NCBI GenBank assembly: GCA_002900995.3
Contig: CM035312.1
Location: 2,353,103 to 2,417,102, forward strand
From: Ganoderma boninense
Lineage: Eukaryota; Basidiomycota; Agaricomycetes; Polyporales; Polyporaceae
Direction: 5' to 3'
Length of the DNA: 64,000 bases
Below, piece after piece: positions 54,262 to 64,000 of this stretch (the stretch's first letter is position 1; each line of letters opens with the position of its first letter). The notes beneath the pieces are model-generated. The model searched no databases. It was given only the letters and a program-made list of their open reading frames with translations, and was not told the DNA's origin. The position numbers were made by a program, and so were the translations under genes.

Positions 54262-54511
54262 TGTTAGGATGTGGTAACCATTGCTTACTCATCCAGCAGG
54301 TATTTAGTCCCTGAACTGCATAAGCCTCCTAAATGTCCAGTGCATAGCATGAATGCCATATAGACAGGGAGCTACAGTTACACTAAGCCACACTAATAAA
54401 CTGGTGTCTCTATTGAACCCAAGGCCGGATAGCTCAGTGGTAGAGCGTCTGGGTGCAAACCAGCAGGTCCTGGGTTCAATCCCTGGCCTGGTCACTTTTC
54501 CACCTTTATCA
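54262..54511 (+). mobile_element. tRNA-bearing element, mirror copy (250 bp)
   Basis: Same element with four one-base indels. Flanks GCAGT (copia pol) and GCTCC (copia LTR) do not match, as for its mirror at 62640-62887. Confidence 0.85.
54423..54494 (+). tRNA. tRNA(GCA)-like gene, mirror copy
   Basis: Same cloverleaf as at 44996 with changes at the T/acceptor stems (CCTGG, CCTGGTC) that keep or improve pairing. Confidence 0.6.
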
Positions 54512-54729
54512 GCTCCCTGGGCGCCCATAACGGCGCCTAGTAGCAAGTGTTAAGCATACTCTACCTAGCACGTGCTCCATGAGCTGTATCGACGCCTCTG
54601 TCAGGCTCTGTGTCCTTAGACTTTACAGAGCTTGACACAGGTGAGTAGCATATCTTAGTTTCCAGCAATACAGACTTTACAGAGCTTGACACAGGCCATT
54701 GTGACGTCCTGAGGGCACTGCAGCTAACA
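54512..54729 (+). repeat. Copia-3 LTR 3' half, mirror copy
   Basis: GCTCCCTGGGCGCC to GCAGCTAACA; mirror of 62424-62639. Confidence 0.85.
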
Positions 54730-57254
54730 TCTTCGTGTCTCCATTGCAGGGACCCAATCCATGTCATAGCCAAAAGCTGTGCCCCACCAATGTGCTCAAA
54801 TCCTTATCTCAATCTACTCCGCACCACAACTTCCTAAAGCGGCACTACCGAACATTCTCTCCATGCTTCAATGCTAGTGAGTGTTGTTTTTTACTTATCA
54901 CGCACCTGTTTATGCGAGCACACAGTGTGATACCTGATTTCTGTGGTAGTCTCATGACCTAGAGGATAGCTCTGGGATGCCAACAGAATTCCACTCAGAA
55001 CTGGGGGCTCTTCCATTCAGTGCGATGTGCGGTGGCATTGAACTCCAACCTATGCCTGCAAGAGCTCTGCCGCATCTCATGTTGTGCAGTTGTGCTTCAA
55101 CTCCAACCAATGGCTGCAAGAGTCCCCCCCTCGTGTGAATCCCCTGTCATCGCATCAAGTACCCGCCAATCTTACACGCTGCAGTCACTCCTCCACCACC
55201 CCCTTGTGTCAGTGATCTGCCGTTGCCACCCACCACCATGGCAACTCTCCATTCCTCGAGCCCAGTATCTACCTCCTCGTCAATAGTGTCAGCCGTGCAT
55301 GCAGCTATTCCAAAGATGTGGACAATGTCGCCCTCTTTGTGAACGGTATATCCTTGACTTTCATGGTGCGTGTGTGCGAGATCCTTTCGACCTTCCTCGT
55401 GCTGACTATCACCGTATAACTGGCATGTCTCAGCTCAACCCTCTCCGACTGGTATTCTTACTTCCAATGTCCTAGATCTGGACAGTCAGTCACCAAGTGG
55501 CTCGCAATGATCCAAGGCGAAGAACTCATGTCCTGCGAACTCACTGAAAAACAGCACCTACTCCTCTCTACCTGGTTCTCGGATATCGCGCGTACATTCT
55601 GCCCTTATCCAGCGTAGACCCAGCCGATGCTGCGCTCTTCACTGACCTCATCGCCAAGGCTGCGCTCGCACTCGATCACCATGAGTGCGCCGAGGATATG
55701 CTCAACGACCTTCTTATGTGGATGCTAGATACATTACCAGAGGTACGTCTCACTGCTAATTGTGCTTTGTTCGTGTCCTGAATATGTGTCCCCAGACAGG
55801 AGGTCTTCACTGCTGCCAGCATCGCGGCCATCACGGTGCCTGGGCCAGACTCGACACCTCGCGCCAGCCCCGCCCAGCAATTCAGAGCCAACTGTGCCCC
55901 CCACTAAGCCCGCCCGCCTTCGCCCTGTCCCTGCGGCTATTGTTGGCGGGATAACAATGTGTGCCTTATGTCGCGTGTACGTCAATTGCCTCTCTTACAC
56001 ATTTTCGCACTGCTCATGCTCAATATCTTCAAGATCCCATTTCCGCCAATAGAGGCAGTGCCAGATGCCTCCATCGTCCAGACCACTGCAGCTCCTGCCA
56101 GTGTTGAGACGGGGGGTGCTTCCACCCCTGACAGTGGTCAGGACGCTACATGGGACCCTTTGCCACCCATGAGCATAAGCACTGAGCGCACTATTGGGGC
56201 TCGCGCAGTGGGCGGGTCGTGCGCTGTGTCCTTGGCGCTTGGGATTCTGATGACTCCATGCCGGTCCTTGAGTCTGTTGCTGATTCCAGTGACTTGGAGA
56301 ATGAATCAGTTGTGTTTGTCAGCTACATGTAGCACAAATGTAGTTATGTTGTAGAAGATTCAATTACAATGTCAAATTGTGCTGTAATTCTTCAACCTAT
56401 GTGTAAAAATCTGCGGATTACCCACTGCGGATTGTATGTTTGGAAGGGTCTTGATCCAGATCCGAAGATGAGTCGGATCCGTATGACCCGGAACCGTGGA
56501 TCTGGGTACTTGCAGATCCAACTCCGGGTTTATGCAGCTCAACCTGCAATGTGATCCAGATTGTTCTGCCCTACGTCAGACCTCTATAATGCAAATGGGC
56601 AACCTGACAAGGTCACTTCGCTATGGCAGATTAGCCCACTTACAGCCTATCTTCTTACTGCTGATCTCGTCTATGCTGGCAAGGTTACAGCTCAACAGTT
56701 TGAAGAAGTTGCAGAAGTCATTTGGCGCAATGACATGGGCTCACTAGCAGGCCTTATAGAGCTAGGATTTCCCTTGGAGAGGAAGAAGAAGGAGGCTTTG
56801 CCAAAAGTGGTCATTGCATTTACAGGTGTCTATGAATATCTCAGCAGTCATCTCTCAGAAGCAGACAAAGTTCTGATGGTCTTTGATCCTATTATGGTAG
56901 AGCACACCTTGTGCAAATATCAGAGGTTGCAGAAGCATTTTTCGAGATAGCTATGGTAACTTGTAACTTCAGAATTATGTAGCAATACTAGTAGTGTGTT
57001 CCTCATCCTTACAAGGCATGAATACACTAAGACTCTAACATACTGATATCTTGGCTATTCTTACTAGAGTTAGCTTGGGACGAGCCTTCAGGATCCGACA
57101 GACATAGCCTCTTCATCTTAAGCTGTTCGTCTCTACCTTCACGCTCTGCATATCCAACCTTATGCTTAACCTTCTTTAAAGGAGATATGTGCTTGCTGCT
57201 AATAGCCTGGATCACCTGGCGGTTGTAATCCTATGAAGATATCAGGTCTGGCTT
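54730..57254 (+). pseudogene. Mirror copy of the unknown gene region at 59899-62423
   Basis: Inverted copy with several one-base indels that break the frames (for example CTCCTCTCTACC for CTCCTCCTCTACC). See the entries at 59938-62175 for content. It adds no independent gene if the inverted repeat is an assembly artefact. Confidence 0.6.
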
Positions 57255-59898
57255 CAGCTGCTGTTGTGGTATTGATACATCATTTTACGGTTATCTCCCA
57301 GGAGCGTTTTACATCATATTACGGTTAAATGCATGATGTATCATAAGCCCCCGGGGCTTATGCCGGGTTCTGCCCAATTAGGCAAGGCCTCCTCCGGGGC
57401 CTCCAGGGAGAGCCCCCATGCTTATCTAAGCCCTCCCAGGCCTGCTGTGGCTGTACCCTGTTGTTCCTGCCATCAATTCTGGCCCCCCGGGCCTGCTGTG
57501 GCTGTGCCCCCTTGCTTCTCCCATCAATCCTGCCTTCCGGGATGCCTCCTCCCATCAAATATCAACCTCCCGGCTTCCCTGGCCCAATTAGGCAAGTGCC
57601 CAGTGCCTGGGAGGTGGGGGACCTTGTTCCCCTTGCTGTTAGGCCATTCCTGGGCCGTTTCCCTTCATTGTAGGTGCGTTCTGTTCGCATTTTCAAGGCA
57701 AACAAAATGTATATACTCAGTTACTACATAGTGGCCCCTACCCAGACCCATAGTGCCCCCTTAGGATCGACCTAGGGGGCACTGTTTGGTGAATATCTCT
57801 TCCGTTTCTTGGCCGTTTTGGGCGCATGAGGGCTCGTTAGATTCGCATTTCTAATACGCACCTAACGAGCCCTCATACGTACAAATCCGTCCAGCGGTCG
57901 TCCCGGAGCAGATACCTTCTCCTCCTGGAGAGCAGGTATCTGTATCTCAGCAACCCCTGGACCGTTTGCCTTGCTGTTTGCACTCACTTGTACGTCTGTT
58001 GTACTGCATTTTATGCCATCTATCTACTTGTACACTGATAGTCAGCCCATCATGCAGGATGCCCATCAGTATGCAGCCTCTCCTACTTCGACGGCCCATA
58101 TCTCCACAACGCATGGGCCGTTTTTTGTGCCCGTGGTACGCCTGGAAAGCCCTTGCTCATAGCTTTCTAACGAGCCCCTGAACGTCCTGAACGGACCACT
58201 AGTCATCCCGGGAGGCCAACCCTCTCCTCCTACCTCTATCTTATACTCATCCATCTATATCTCAGGCAGTTTCCCACCGTTTCCCCTCATCTCTTTTGCA
58301 TCATAGATGTGTATTTACCTGCTACCTGAATCCATGATCATATTTGTTATCAGGCCAGTGGATCTATTTGGGCTCCCTTATCAGTATCCTCACAGTATAC
58401 ACCCTATGCCCCCCTTGGCCCACCATGGATAGGCCATATAATAGGTCGACTAAATAGAGCTAAATGAGGGCTATCCAACGCAACAAGAATCATGCAAAAC
58501 AGTCAAGTATTGGCCTAGTTATAGCTTGAACACTTCCTGTTAGCTGGTTTAAGACCCTGTAAAGACACTCGGGTTAGTGACACTTGCCCGGAGTGTCAGG
58601 TGTTATACAGTGGCTAACAGGAGTTGTTCAAGCTCATAACTAGGCCAATACTTGACTGTTTTGCATGATTCTTGTTGCGTTGGATAGCCCTCATTTAGCT
58701 CTATTTAGTCGACCTATTATATGGCCTATCCATGGTGGGCCAAGGGGGGCATAGGGTGTATACTGTGAGGATACTGATAAGGGAGCCCAAATAGATCCAC
58801 TGGCCTGATAACAAATATGATCATGGATTCAGGTAGCAGGTAAATACACATCTATGATGCAAAAGAGATGAGGGGAAACGGTGGGAAACTGCCTGAGATA
58901 TAGATGGATGAGTATAAGATAGAGGTAGGAGGAGAGGGTTGGCCTCCCGGGATGACTAGTGGTCCGTTCAGGACGTTCAGGGGCTCGTTAGAAAGCTATG
59001 AGCAAGGGCTTTCCAGGCGTACCACGGGCACAAAAAACGGCCCATGCGTTGTGGAGATATGGGCCGTCGAAGTAGGAGAGGCTGCATACTGATGGGCATC
59101 CTGCATGATGGGCTGACTATCAGTGTACAAGTAGATAGATGGCATAAAATGCAGTACAACAGACGTACAAGTGAGTGCAAACAGCAAGGCAAACGGTCCA
59201 GGGGTTGCTGAGATACAGATACCTGCTCTCCAGGAGGAGAAGGTATCTGCTCCGGGACGACCGCTGGACGGATTTGTACGTATGAGGGCTCGTTAGGTGC
59301 GTATTAGAAATGCGAATCTAACGAGCCCTCATGCGCCCAAAACGGCCAAGAAACGGAAGAGATATCACAAACAGTGCCCCCTAGGTCGATCCTAAGGGGG
59401 CACTATGGGTCTGGGTAGGGGCCACTATGTAGTAACTGAGTAATATACATTTTGTTTGCCTTGAAAATGCGAACAGAACGCACCTACAATGAAGGGAAAC
59501 GGCCCAGGAATGGCCTAACAGCAAGGGGAACAAGGTCCCCACCTCCCAGGCACTGGGGCACTTGCCTAATTGGGCCAGGGAAGCCGGGAGGTTGATATTT
59601 GATGGGAGGAGGCATCCGGAAGGCAGGATTGATGGAGAAGCAGGGGGCACAGCCACAGCAGGCCCGGGGGGCCAGAATTGAGGCAGGAACAACAGGGTAC
59701 AGCCACAGCAGGCCTGGGAGGGCTTAGATAAGCATGGGGGCTCTCCCTGGAGGCCCCGGAGGAGGCCTTGCCTAATTGGGCAGAACCCGGCATAAGCCCC
59801 GGGGGCTTATGATACATCATGCATTTAACCGTAATATGATGTAAAACGCTCCTGGGAGATAACCGTAAAATGATGTATCAATACCACAACAGCAGCTG
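57255..59898. mobile_element. FB-C: third palindromic fold-back element
   Basis: 2,644 bp with ends CAGCTGCTGTTGTGG on both sides in inverted orientation. Related to FB-A and FB-B by end sequence, GATA words, hairpin modules (57793-57900: GGGCTCGTTAG...CTAACGAGCCC) and the TTGCGTTGGATAGC core near 58677. No direct target duplication can be found because both flanks are the same sequence inverted (GGTCTGGCTT / AAGCCAGACC). Confidence 0.75.
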
Positions 59899-59937
59899 AA
59901 GCCAGACCTGATATCTTCATAGGATTACAACCGCCAG

Positions 59938-60126
59938 GTGATCCAGGCTATTAGCAGCAAGCACATATCTCCTTTAAAGAAGGTTAAGCATAAGGTTGGA
60001 TATGCAGAGCGTGAAGGTAGAGACGAACAGCTTAAGATGAAGAGGCTATGTCTGTCGGATCCTGAAGGCTCGTCCCAAGCTAACTCTAGTAAGAATAGCC
60101 AAGATATCAGTATGTTAGAGTCTTAG
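59938..60126 (+). CDS. Short basic ORF, possible exon
   Basis: 62 codons from a GTG, open upstream for a few codons (YNRQ), reading SSKHISPLKKVKHKVGY and KMKRLCLSDPEGSS to a TAG. Lysine-rich and protein-like but unrecognised; mirrored at 57027-57215. Possibly the last exon of a gene interrupted by FB-C. Confidence 0.3.
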   Translation: MIQAISSKHISPLKKVKHKVGYAEREGRDEQLKMKRLCLSDPEGSSQANSSKNSQDISMLES

Positions 60127-60202
60127 TGTATTCATGCCTTGTAAGGATGAGGAACACACTACTAGTATTGCTACATAATTCTGAAGTTACAAGTTACCAT
60201 AG

Positions 60203-60592
60203 CTATCTCGAAAAATGCTTCTGCAACCTCTGATATTTGCACAAGGTGTGCTCTACCATAATAGGATCAAAGACCATCAGAACTTTGTCTGCTTCTGAGA
60301 GATGACTGCTGAGATATTCATAGACACCTGTAAATGCAATGACCACTTTTGGCAAAGCCTCCTTCTTCTTCCTCTCCAAGGGAAATCCTAGCTCTATAAG
60401 GCCTGCTAGTGAGCCCATGTCATTGCGCCAAATGACTTCTGCAACTTCTTCAACTGTTGGAGCTGTAACCTTGCCAGCATAGACGAGATCAGCAGTAAGA
60501 AGATAGGCTGTAAGTGGGCTAATCTGCCATAGCGAAGTGACCTTGTCAGGTTGCCCATTTGCATTATAGAGGTCTGACGTAGGGCAGAACAA
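60203..60592 (-). CDS. Hypothetical ORF
   Basis: 129 codons beginning within SDLYNANGQPDKVTSLWQ and including AEVIWRNDMGSLAGLIELGF and KVVIAFTGVYEYLSSHL; probably an exon, as the first codon is not a convincing start. Convergent with 59938-60126. No family recognised. Confidence 0.35.
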   Translation of the reverse strand: MFCPTSDLYNANGQPDKVTSLWQISPLTAYLLTADLVYAGKVTAPTVEEVAEVIWRNDMGSLAGLIELGFPLERKKKEALPKVVIAFTGVYEYLSSHLSEADKVLMVFDPIMVEHTLCKYQRLQKHFSR

Positions 60593-60798
60593 TCTGGATC
60601 ACATTGCAGGTTGAGCTGCATAAACCCGGAGTTGGATCTGCAAGTACCCAGATCCACGGTTCCGGGTCATACGGATCCGACTCATCTTCGGATCTGGATC
60701 AAGACCCTTCCAAACATACAATCCGCAGTGGGTAATCCGCAGATTTTTACACATAGGTTGAAGAATTACAGCACAATTTGACATTGTAATTGAATCTT

Positions 60799-62175
60799 CT
60801 ACAACATAACTACATTTGTGCTACATGTAGCTGACAAACACAACTGATTCATTCTCCAAGTCACTGGAATCAGCAACAGACTCAAGGACCGGCATGGAGT
60901 CATCAGAATCCCAAGCGCCAAGGACACAGCGCACGACCCGCCCACTGCGCGAGCCCCAATAGTGCGCTCAGTGCTTATGCTCATGGGTGGCAAAGGGTCC
61001 CATGTAGCGTCCTGACCACTGTCAGGGGTGGAAGCACCCCCCGTCTCAACACTGGCAGGAGCTGCAGTGGTCTGGACGATGGAGGCATCTGGCACTGCTC
61101 TATTGGCGGAAATGGGATCTTGAAGATATTGAGCATGAGCAGTGCGAAAATGTGTAAGAGAGGCAATTGACGTACACGCGACATAAGGGCACACTTGTAT
61201 CCCGCCAACAATAGCCGCAGGGACAGGGCGAAGGCGGGCGGGCTTAGTGGGGGGCACAGTTGGCTCTGAATTGCTGGGCGGGGCTGGCGCGAGGGTGGTC
61301 GAGTCTGGCCCAGGCACCGTGATGGCCGCGATGCTGGCAGCAGTGAAGACCTCCTGTCTGGGGACACATATTCAGGACACGAACAAAGCACAATTAGCAG
61401 TGAGACGTACCTCTGGTAATGTATCTAGCATCCACATAAGAAGGTCGTTGAGCATATCCTCGGCGCACTCATGGTGATCGAGTGCGAGCGCAGCCTTGGC
61501 GATGAGGTCAGTGAAGAGCGCAGCATCGGCTGGGTCTACGCTGGGATAAGGCAGAATGTACGCGCGATATCCGAGAACCAGGTAGAGGAGGAGTAGGTGC
61601 TGTTTTTCAGTGAGTTCGCAGGACATGAGTTCTTCGCCTTGGATCATTGCGAGCCACTTGGTGACTGTGTCCAGATCTAGGACATTGGAAGTAAGAATAC
61701 CAGTCGGGAGGTTGAGCTGAGACATGCCAGTTATACGGTGATAGTCAGCACGAGGAAGGTCGAAAGGATCTCGCACACACGCACCATGAAAGTCAAGGAT
61801 ATACCGTTCACAAAGAGGGCGACATTGTCCACATCTTTGGAATAGCTGCATGCACGGCTGACACTATTGACGAGGAGGTAGATACTGGGCTCGAGGGAAT
61901 GGAGAGTTGCCATGGTGGTGGGTGGCAACGGCAGATCACTGACACAAGGGGGGTGGTGGAGGAGTGACTGCAGGCGTGTAAGATTGGCGGGTACTTGATG
62001 CGATGACAGGGGATTTCACACGAGGGGGACTCTTGCAGCCATTGGTTGGAGTTGAACACAACTGCACAACATGAGATGCGGCAGAGGCTCTTGCAGGCAT
62101 AGGTTGGAGTTCAATGCCACCGCACATCGCACTGAATGGAAGAGCCCCAGTTCTGAGTGGAATTCTGTTGGGCAT
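60799..62175 (-). CDS. Multi-exon hypothetical gene
   Basis: ATG at 62173-62175 (MPNRIPLRTGALPFSAM) begins a first exon. An intron ends at 61846 (GCATGCAG acceptor), after which LFQRCGQCRPLCERYILD, with a C-x2-C-x3-C cluster, opens a folded-looking region to 61411 (VTKWLAMIQGEEL, LLLLYLVLGYRAYIL, HHECAEDMLNDLLMWMLD). A 57-nt intron (61354-61410, GTACGT...ACAG) joins in frame to VFTAASIAAITVPGPDS and a Pro/Ala-rich tail, perhaps with a further intron near 61150. No domain recognised. Likely a host gene later truncated by copia-3 upstream. Confidence 0.45.
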
Positions 62176-62423
62176 CCCAGAGCTATCCTCTAGGTCATGA
62201 GACTACCACAGAAATCAGGTATCACACTGTGTGCTCGCATAAACAGGTGCGTGATAAGTAAAAAACAACACTCACTAGCATTGAAGCATGGAGAGAATGT
62301 TCGGTAGTGCCGCTTTAGGAAGTTGTGGGTGCGGAGTAGATTGAGATAAGGATTTGAGCACATTGGTGGGGCACAGCTTTTGGCTATGACATGGATTGGG
62401 TCCCTGCAATGGAGACACGAAGA

Positions 62424-62639
62424 TGTTAGCTGCAGTGGCCCTCAGGACGTCACAATGGCCTGTGTCAAGCTCTGTAAAGTCTGTATTGCTGGAAACTAAG
62501 ATATGCTACTCACCTGTGTCAAGCTCTGTAAAGTCTAAGGACACAGAGCCTGACAGAGGCGTCGATACAGCTCATGGAGCACGTGCTAGGTAGAGTATGT
62601 AACACTGTGCTACTGGCGCCGTTATGGCGCCCAGGGAGC
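62424..62639 (-). repeat. Copia-3 LTR 3' half
   Basis: TGTTAGCTGCAGTGG to CCCAGGGAGC on the plus strand, 216 bp; the rest of the LTR is missing and a tRNA-bearing element follows. Confidence 0.88.
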
Positions 62640-62887
62640 TGATAAAGGTGGAAAAGTGACCAGGCCAGGGATTGAACCCAGGACCTGCTGGTTTGCACCC
62701 AGACGCTCTACCACTGAGCTATCCGGCCTTGGGTTCAATAGAGACACCAGTTTATTAGTGTGGCTTAGTGTAACTGTAGCTCCCTGTCTATATGGCATTC
62801 ATGCTATGCACTGGACATTAGGAGGCTTATGGCAGTTCAGGGACTAATACCTGCTGGATGAGTAAGCATGGTTACCACATCCTAACA
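62640..62887 (-). mobile_element. tRNA-bearing LTR-like element, copy 4 (248 bp, no TSD)
   Basis: Full length but joins a copia LTR (GGAGC) to copia pol (ACTGC), with about 600 bp of copia missing between. This fits recombination between two tRNA elements inserted in the same copia. Confidence 0.88.
62657..62728 (-). tRNA. tRNA(GCA)-like gene in the element
   Basis: Same 72-nt cloverleaf, with the CCTGG/CCTGGTC variants of the copy at 54423. Confidence 0.68.
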
Positions 62888-63999
62888 ACTGCAGCGATGA
62901 ACTCGGCCTCTGTGGTGGACAGAGCGACGAGGGACTGGAGGCGACTTGACCAGGAGATGGCCCCAGTGCCCATCTTGATCACATAGCCAGAGGTGGAGCG
63001 ACCAGTGTCAGGGCAGCCAGCATGGTCTGCGTCAGTGTAGGAGGTGAACAGCTCTGACTCTGGCGAGGGAGCGTAGGTGAGCTTGTAGTCGAGGGTGCCC
63101 TTGATGTAGCGGAACAGGTGCTTGACTGCCTTCCAGTGCGCCATGCCAGGGTGCTGTGAGAAGCGTGCAAGGTTGCCCACAGTGCGAGCAATGTCTGGGC
63201 GAGTGGCCACTGCAAGATAAAACAAGGAGCCGACTGCCTGGCTGTAGGGGATGTCCTGCATCGCACGGATGTCTGCAGGCGACGTGGGGGCCATGTCTGT
63301 GCTGAGGCGGAGGCCAGGGTCCATGGGAGTGCTGACTGGGTCGCAGTTAGAGAAGCCGTATCGCTCGAGGATGTCCAGGGAGTACTGGCGCTGCGAGATG
63401 GACAGGGAACGCTGCGAGCAGTCGCACTCAATCTGCACACCCAGGAGCCACGACGTGGGGCCCAGGTCTCGCAGCTTGAAGTGCTTGCACAGGTCATCCT
63501 TGACTCGCTGGATCGCCGCCTTGTCCTTGCCTGCAATGGTGATGTCGTCGACGAATACAGGGATGATGAGACGCACACCATCACGCAGGTACACCCAGAC
63601 ACTGTGCTCACAGGTGAGGCGTTCAAAGCCCAGCTTGGTGAGCACCTCGTCCAGCTTCTCGTGCCAGCAGCGGCCAGCCTGCTTGAGGCCATAGAGAGCC
63701 TTGCACAGGCGCCACACCCACTGCAGAGTCTTCTCCTCAAAGCCATCTGGCTGGCGCATGTAGACCTCCTCCTTGAGCTCGCCATTGAGGTAGGCAGAGG
63801 AGATGTCGACTGACTCCAGCTCGAGGTCCTCGAGGGCTGCAAGGGTGAGGATAGCGCGGATGGAGGCCCACTTGGGCGTAGGAGCAAAGGTCTCGTTGTA
63901 CTCGAAGCCAGGGCACTGTGAGAACCCCTTGGCCACCAGTCTGCCCTTGTAGCGTTCGATAGAGCCGTCTGCATTGCGCTTGACCCAGAATACCCAGCG
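62888..63999 (-). pseudogene. Copia-3 pol (RT to RNase H start), cut at both ends
   Basis: Open from the window edge: RWVFWVKRNADGSIERY, VDISSAYLNGELKEEVYM, FVDDITIAGKDK near 63550, then RNase H up to ALSTTEAEFIAAV, where the tRNA element starts. No internal stop. Its integrity, compared with the mirror copy at 53664-54261, shows that the damage there is not ancestral. Confidence 0.92.
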
Positions 64000-64000
64000 G

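Larger units (their letters stand above)
53664..64000. repeat. About 10-kb inverted repeat centred near 58577
   Basis: Left arm 53664-58576 mirrors right arm 58577 to about 63500: copia pol, tRNA-bearing element, copia LTR piece, the same unknown gene, then FB-C. Arms differ mostly by one-base indels, often in runs, with the left arm worst next to the gap. Confidence 0.9.

Noticed and set aside
1..64000. CRISPR arrays, rRNA, operons or bacterial signals
   Set aside because: None seen; introns, LTR elements and chromodomains point to a fungal nucleus.

Overview
The window looks like a repeat-dense nuclear segment of a filamentous fungus, most likely a basidiomycete of the Agaricomycetes. The evidence is chromodomain-bearing Ty3/gypsy elements, short GT-AG introns (one clear case is 57 nt), and a WD40-like gene family I associate with mushroom-forming fungi. 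The species cannot be named from sequence alone. By eye at least three quarters of the window is transposable elements, many nested inside each other. Host-type genes are few and mostly degenerate.

Layout. 1-2388: 3' end of a plus-strand gypsy-1 element (RNase H, integrase, chromodomain, LTR), inserted into 2389-5014, a minus-strand gypsy-1 fragment (protease, gag, leader, broken LTR). 5012-5891: an 880-bp TIR element with a tRNA-like core (second copy 33572-34452). 5892-9543: a degenerate ORF and a minus-strand WD40-like gene. 9550-16104: a structurally complete gypsy-1 element with GTCAT target duplication, sitting inside the first bases of an older opposite LTR (16105-16562). 16563-22622: tRNA-like composite repeats, a protease-like pseudogene split by a solo LTR, and one acidic hypothetical gene. 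22623-30191: gag-less copia-1 carrying a palindromic fold-back element (FB-B). 30192-33571: gene-poor, with one plausible host promoter and first exon. 34595-42743: third gypsy-1 copy, carrying fold-back FB-A. 42744-53191: inverted gypsy-1 piece, then a second gypsy family (gypsy-2) whose 5' LTR was split by a very young copia (copia-2) and by a 248-bp tRNA-bearing element. 53192-64000: copia-3 LTR, a 100-N gap, then a roughly 10-kb inverted repeat centred on a third fold-back element (FB-C).

Four things stand out. (1) A 248-bp family, five copies, begins TG, ends CA, makes 5-bp target duplications and carries a foldable tRNA(GCA) with a TTTT terminator: it behaves like a solo LTR containing a tRNA gene. 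(2) A family of 2.3-2.6-kb palindromic elements makes 8-bp target duplications and has smaller hairpin modules inside each arm. (3) Both gypsy families show Tf1-type self-priming signals (11 and 13 nt complementarity between the predicted mRNA 5' end and the primer site), while the copia family has a primer site matching the anticodon half of initiator tRNA-Met. (4) The terminal 10-kb palindrome has inverted, not direct, flanks around FB-C and mostly indel differences between arms. This suggests an assembly fold-back caused by the palindromic element, though a real inverted duplication is possible.

How the parts work together: the autonomous-type elements (gypsy-1, gypsy-2, copia) supply gag, protease, integrase and reverse transcriptase, but almost every copy here is broken by nonsense codons, frameshifts or insertions. 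The small elements (tRNA-LTR, fold-backs, TIR element) encode no protein I can find and probably move in trans. Insertion order can be read from the nesting: gypsy-1 piece, then gypsy-2 into it, then copia-2 and tRNA elements into gypsy-2, then a tRNA element into copia-2.
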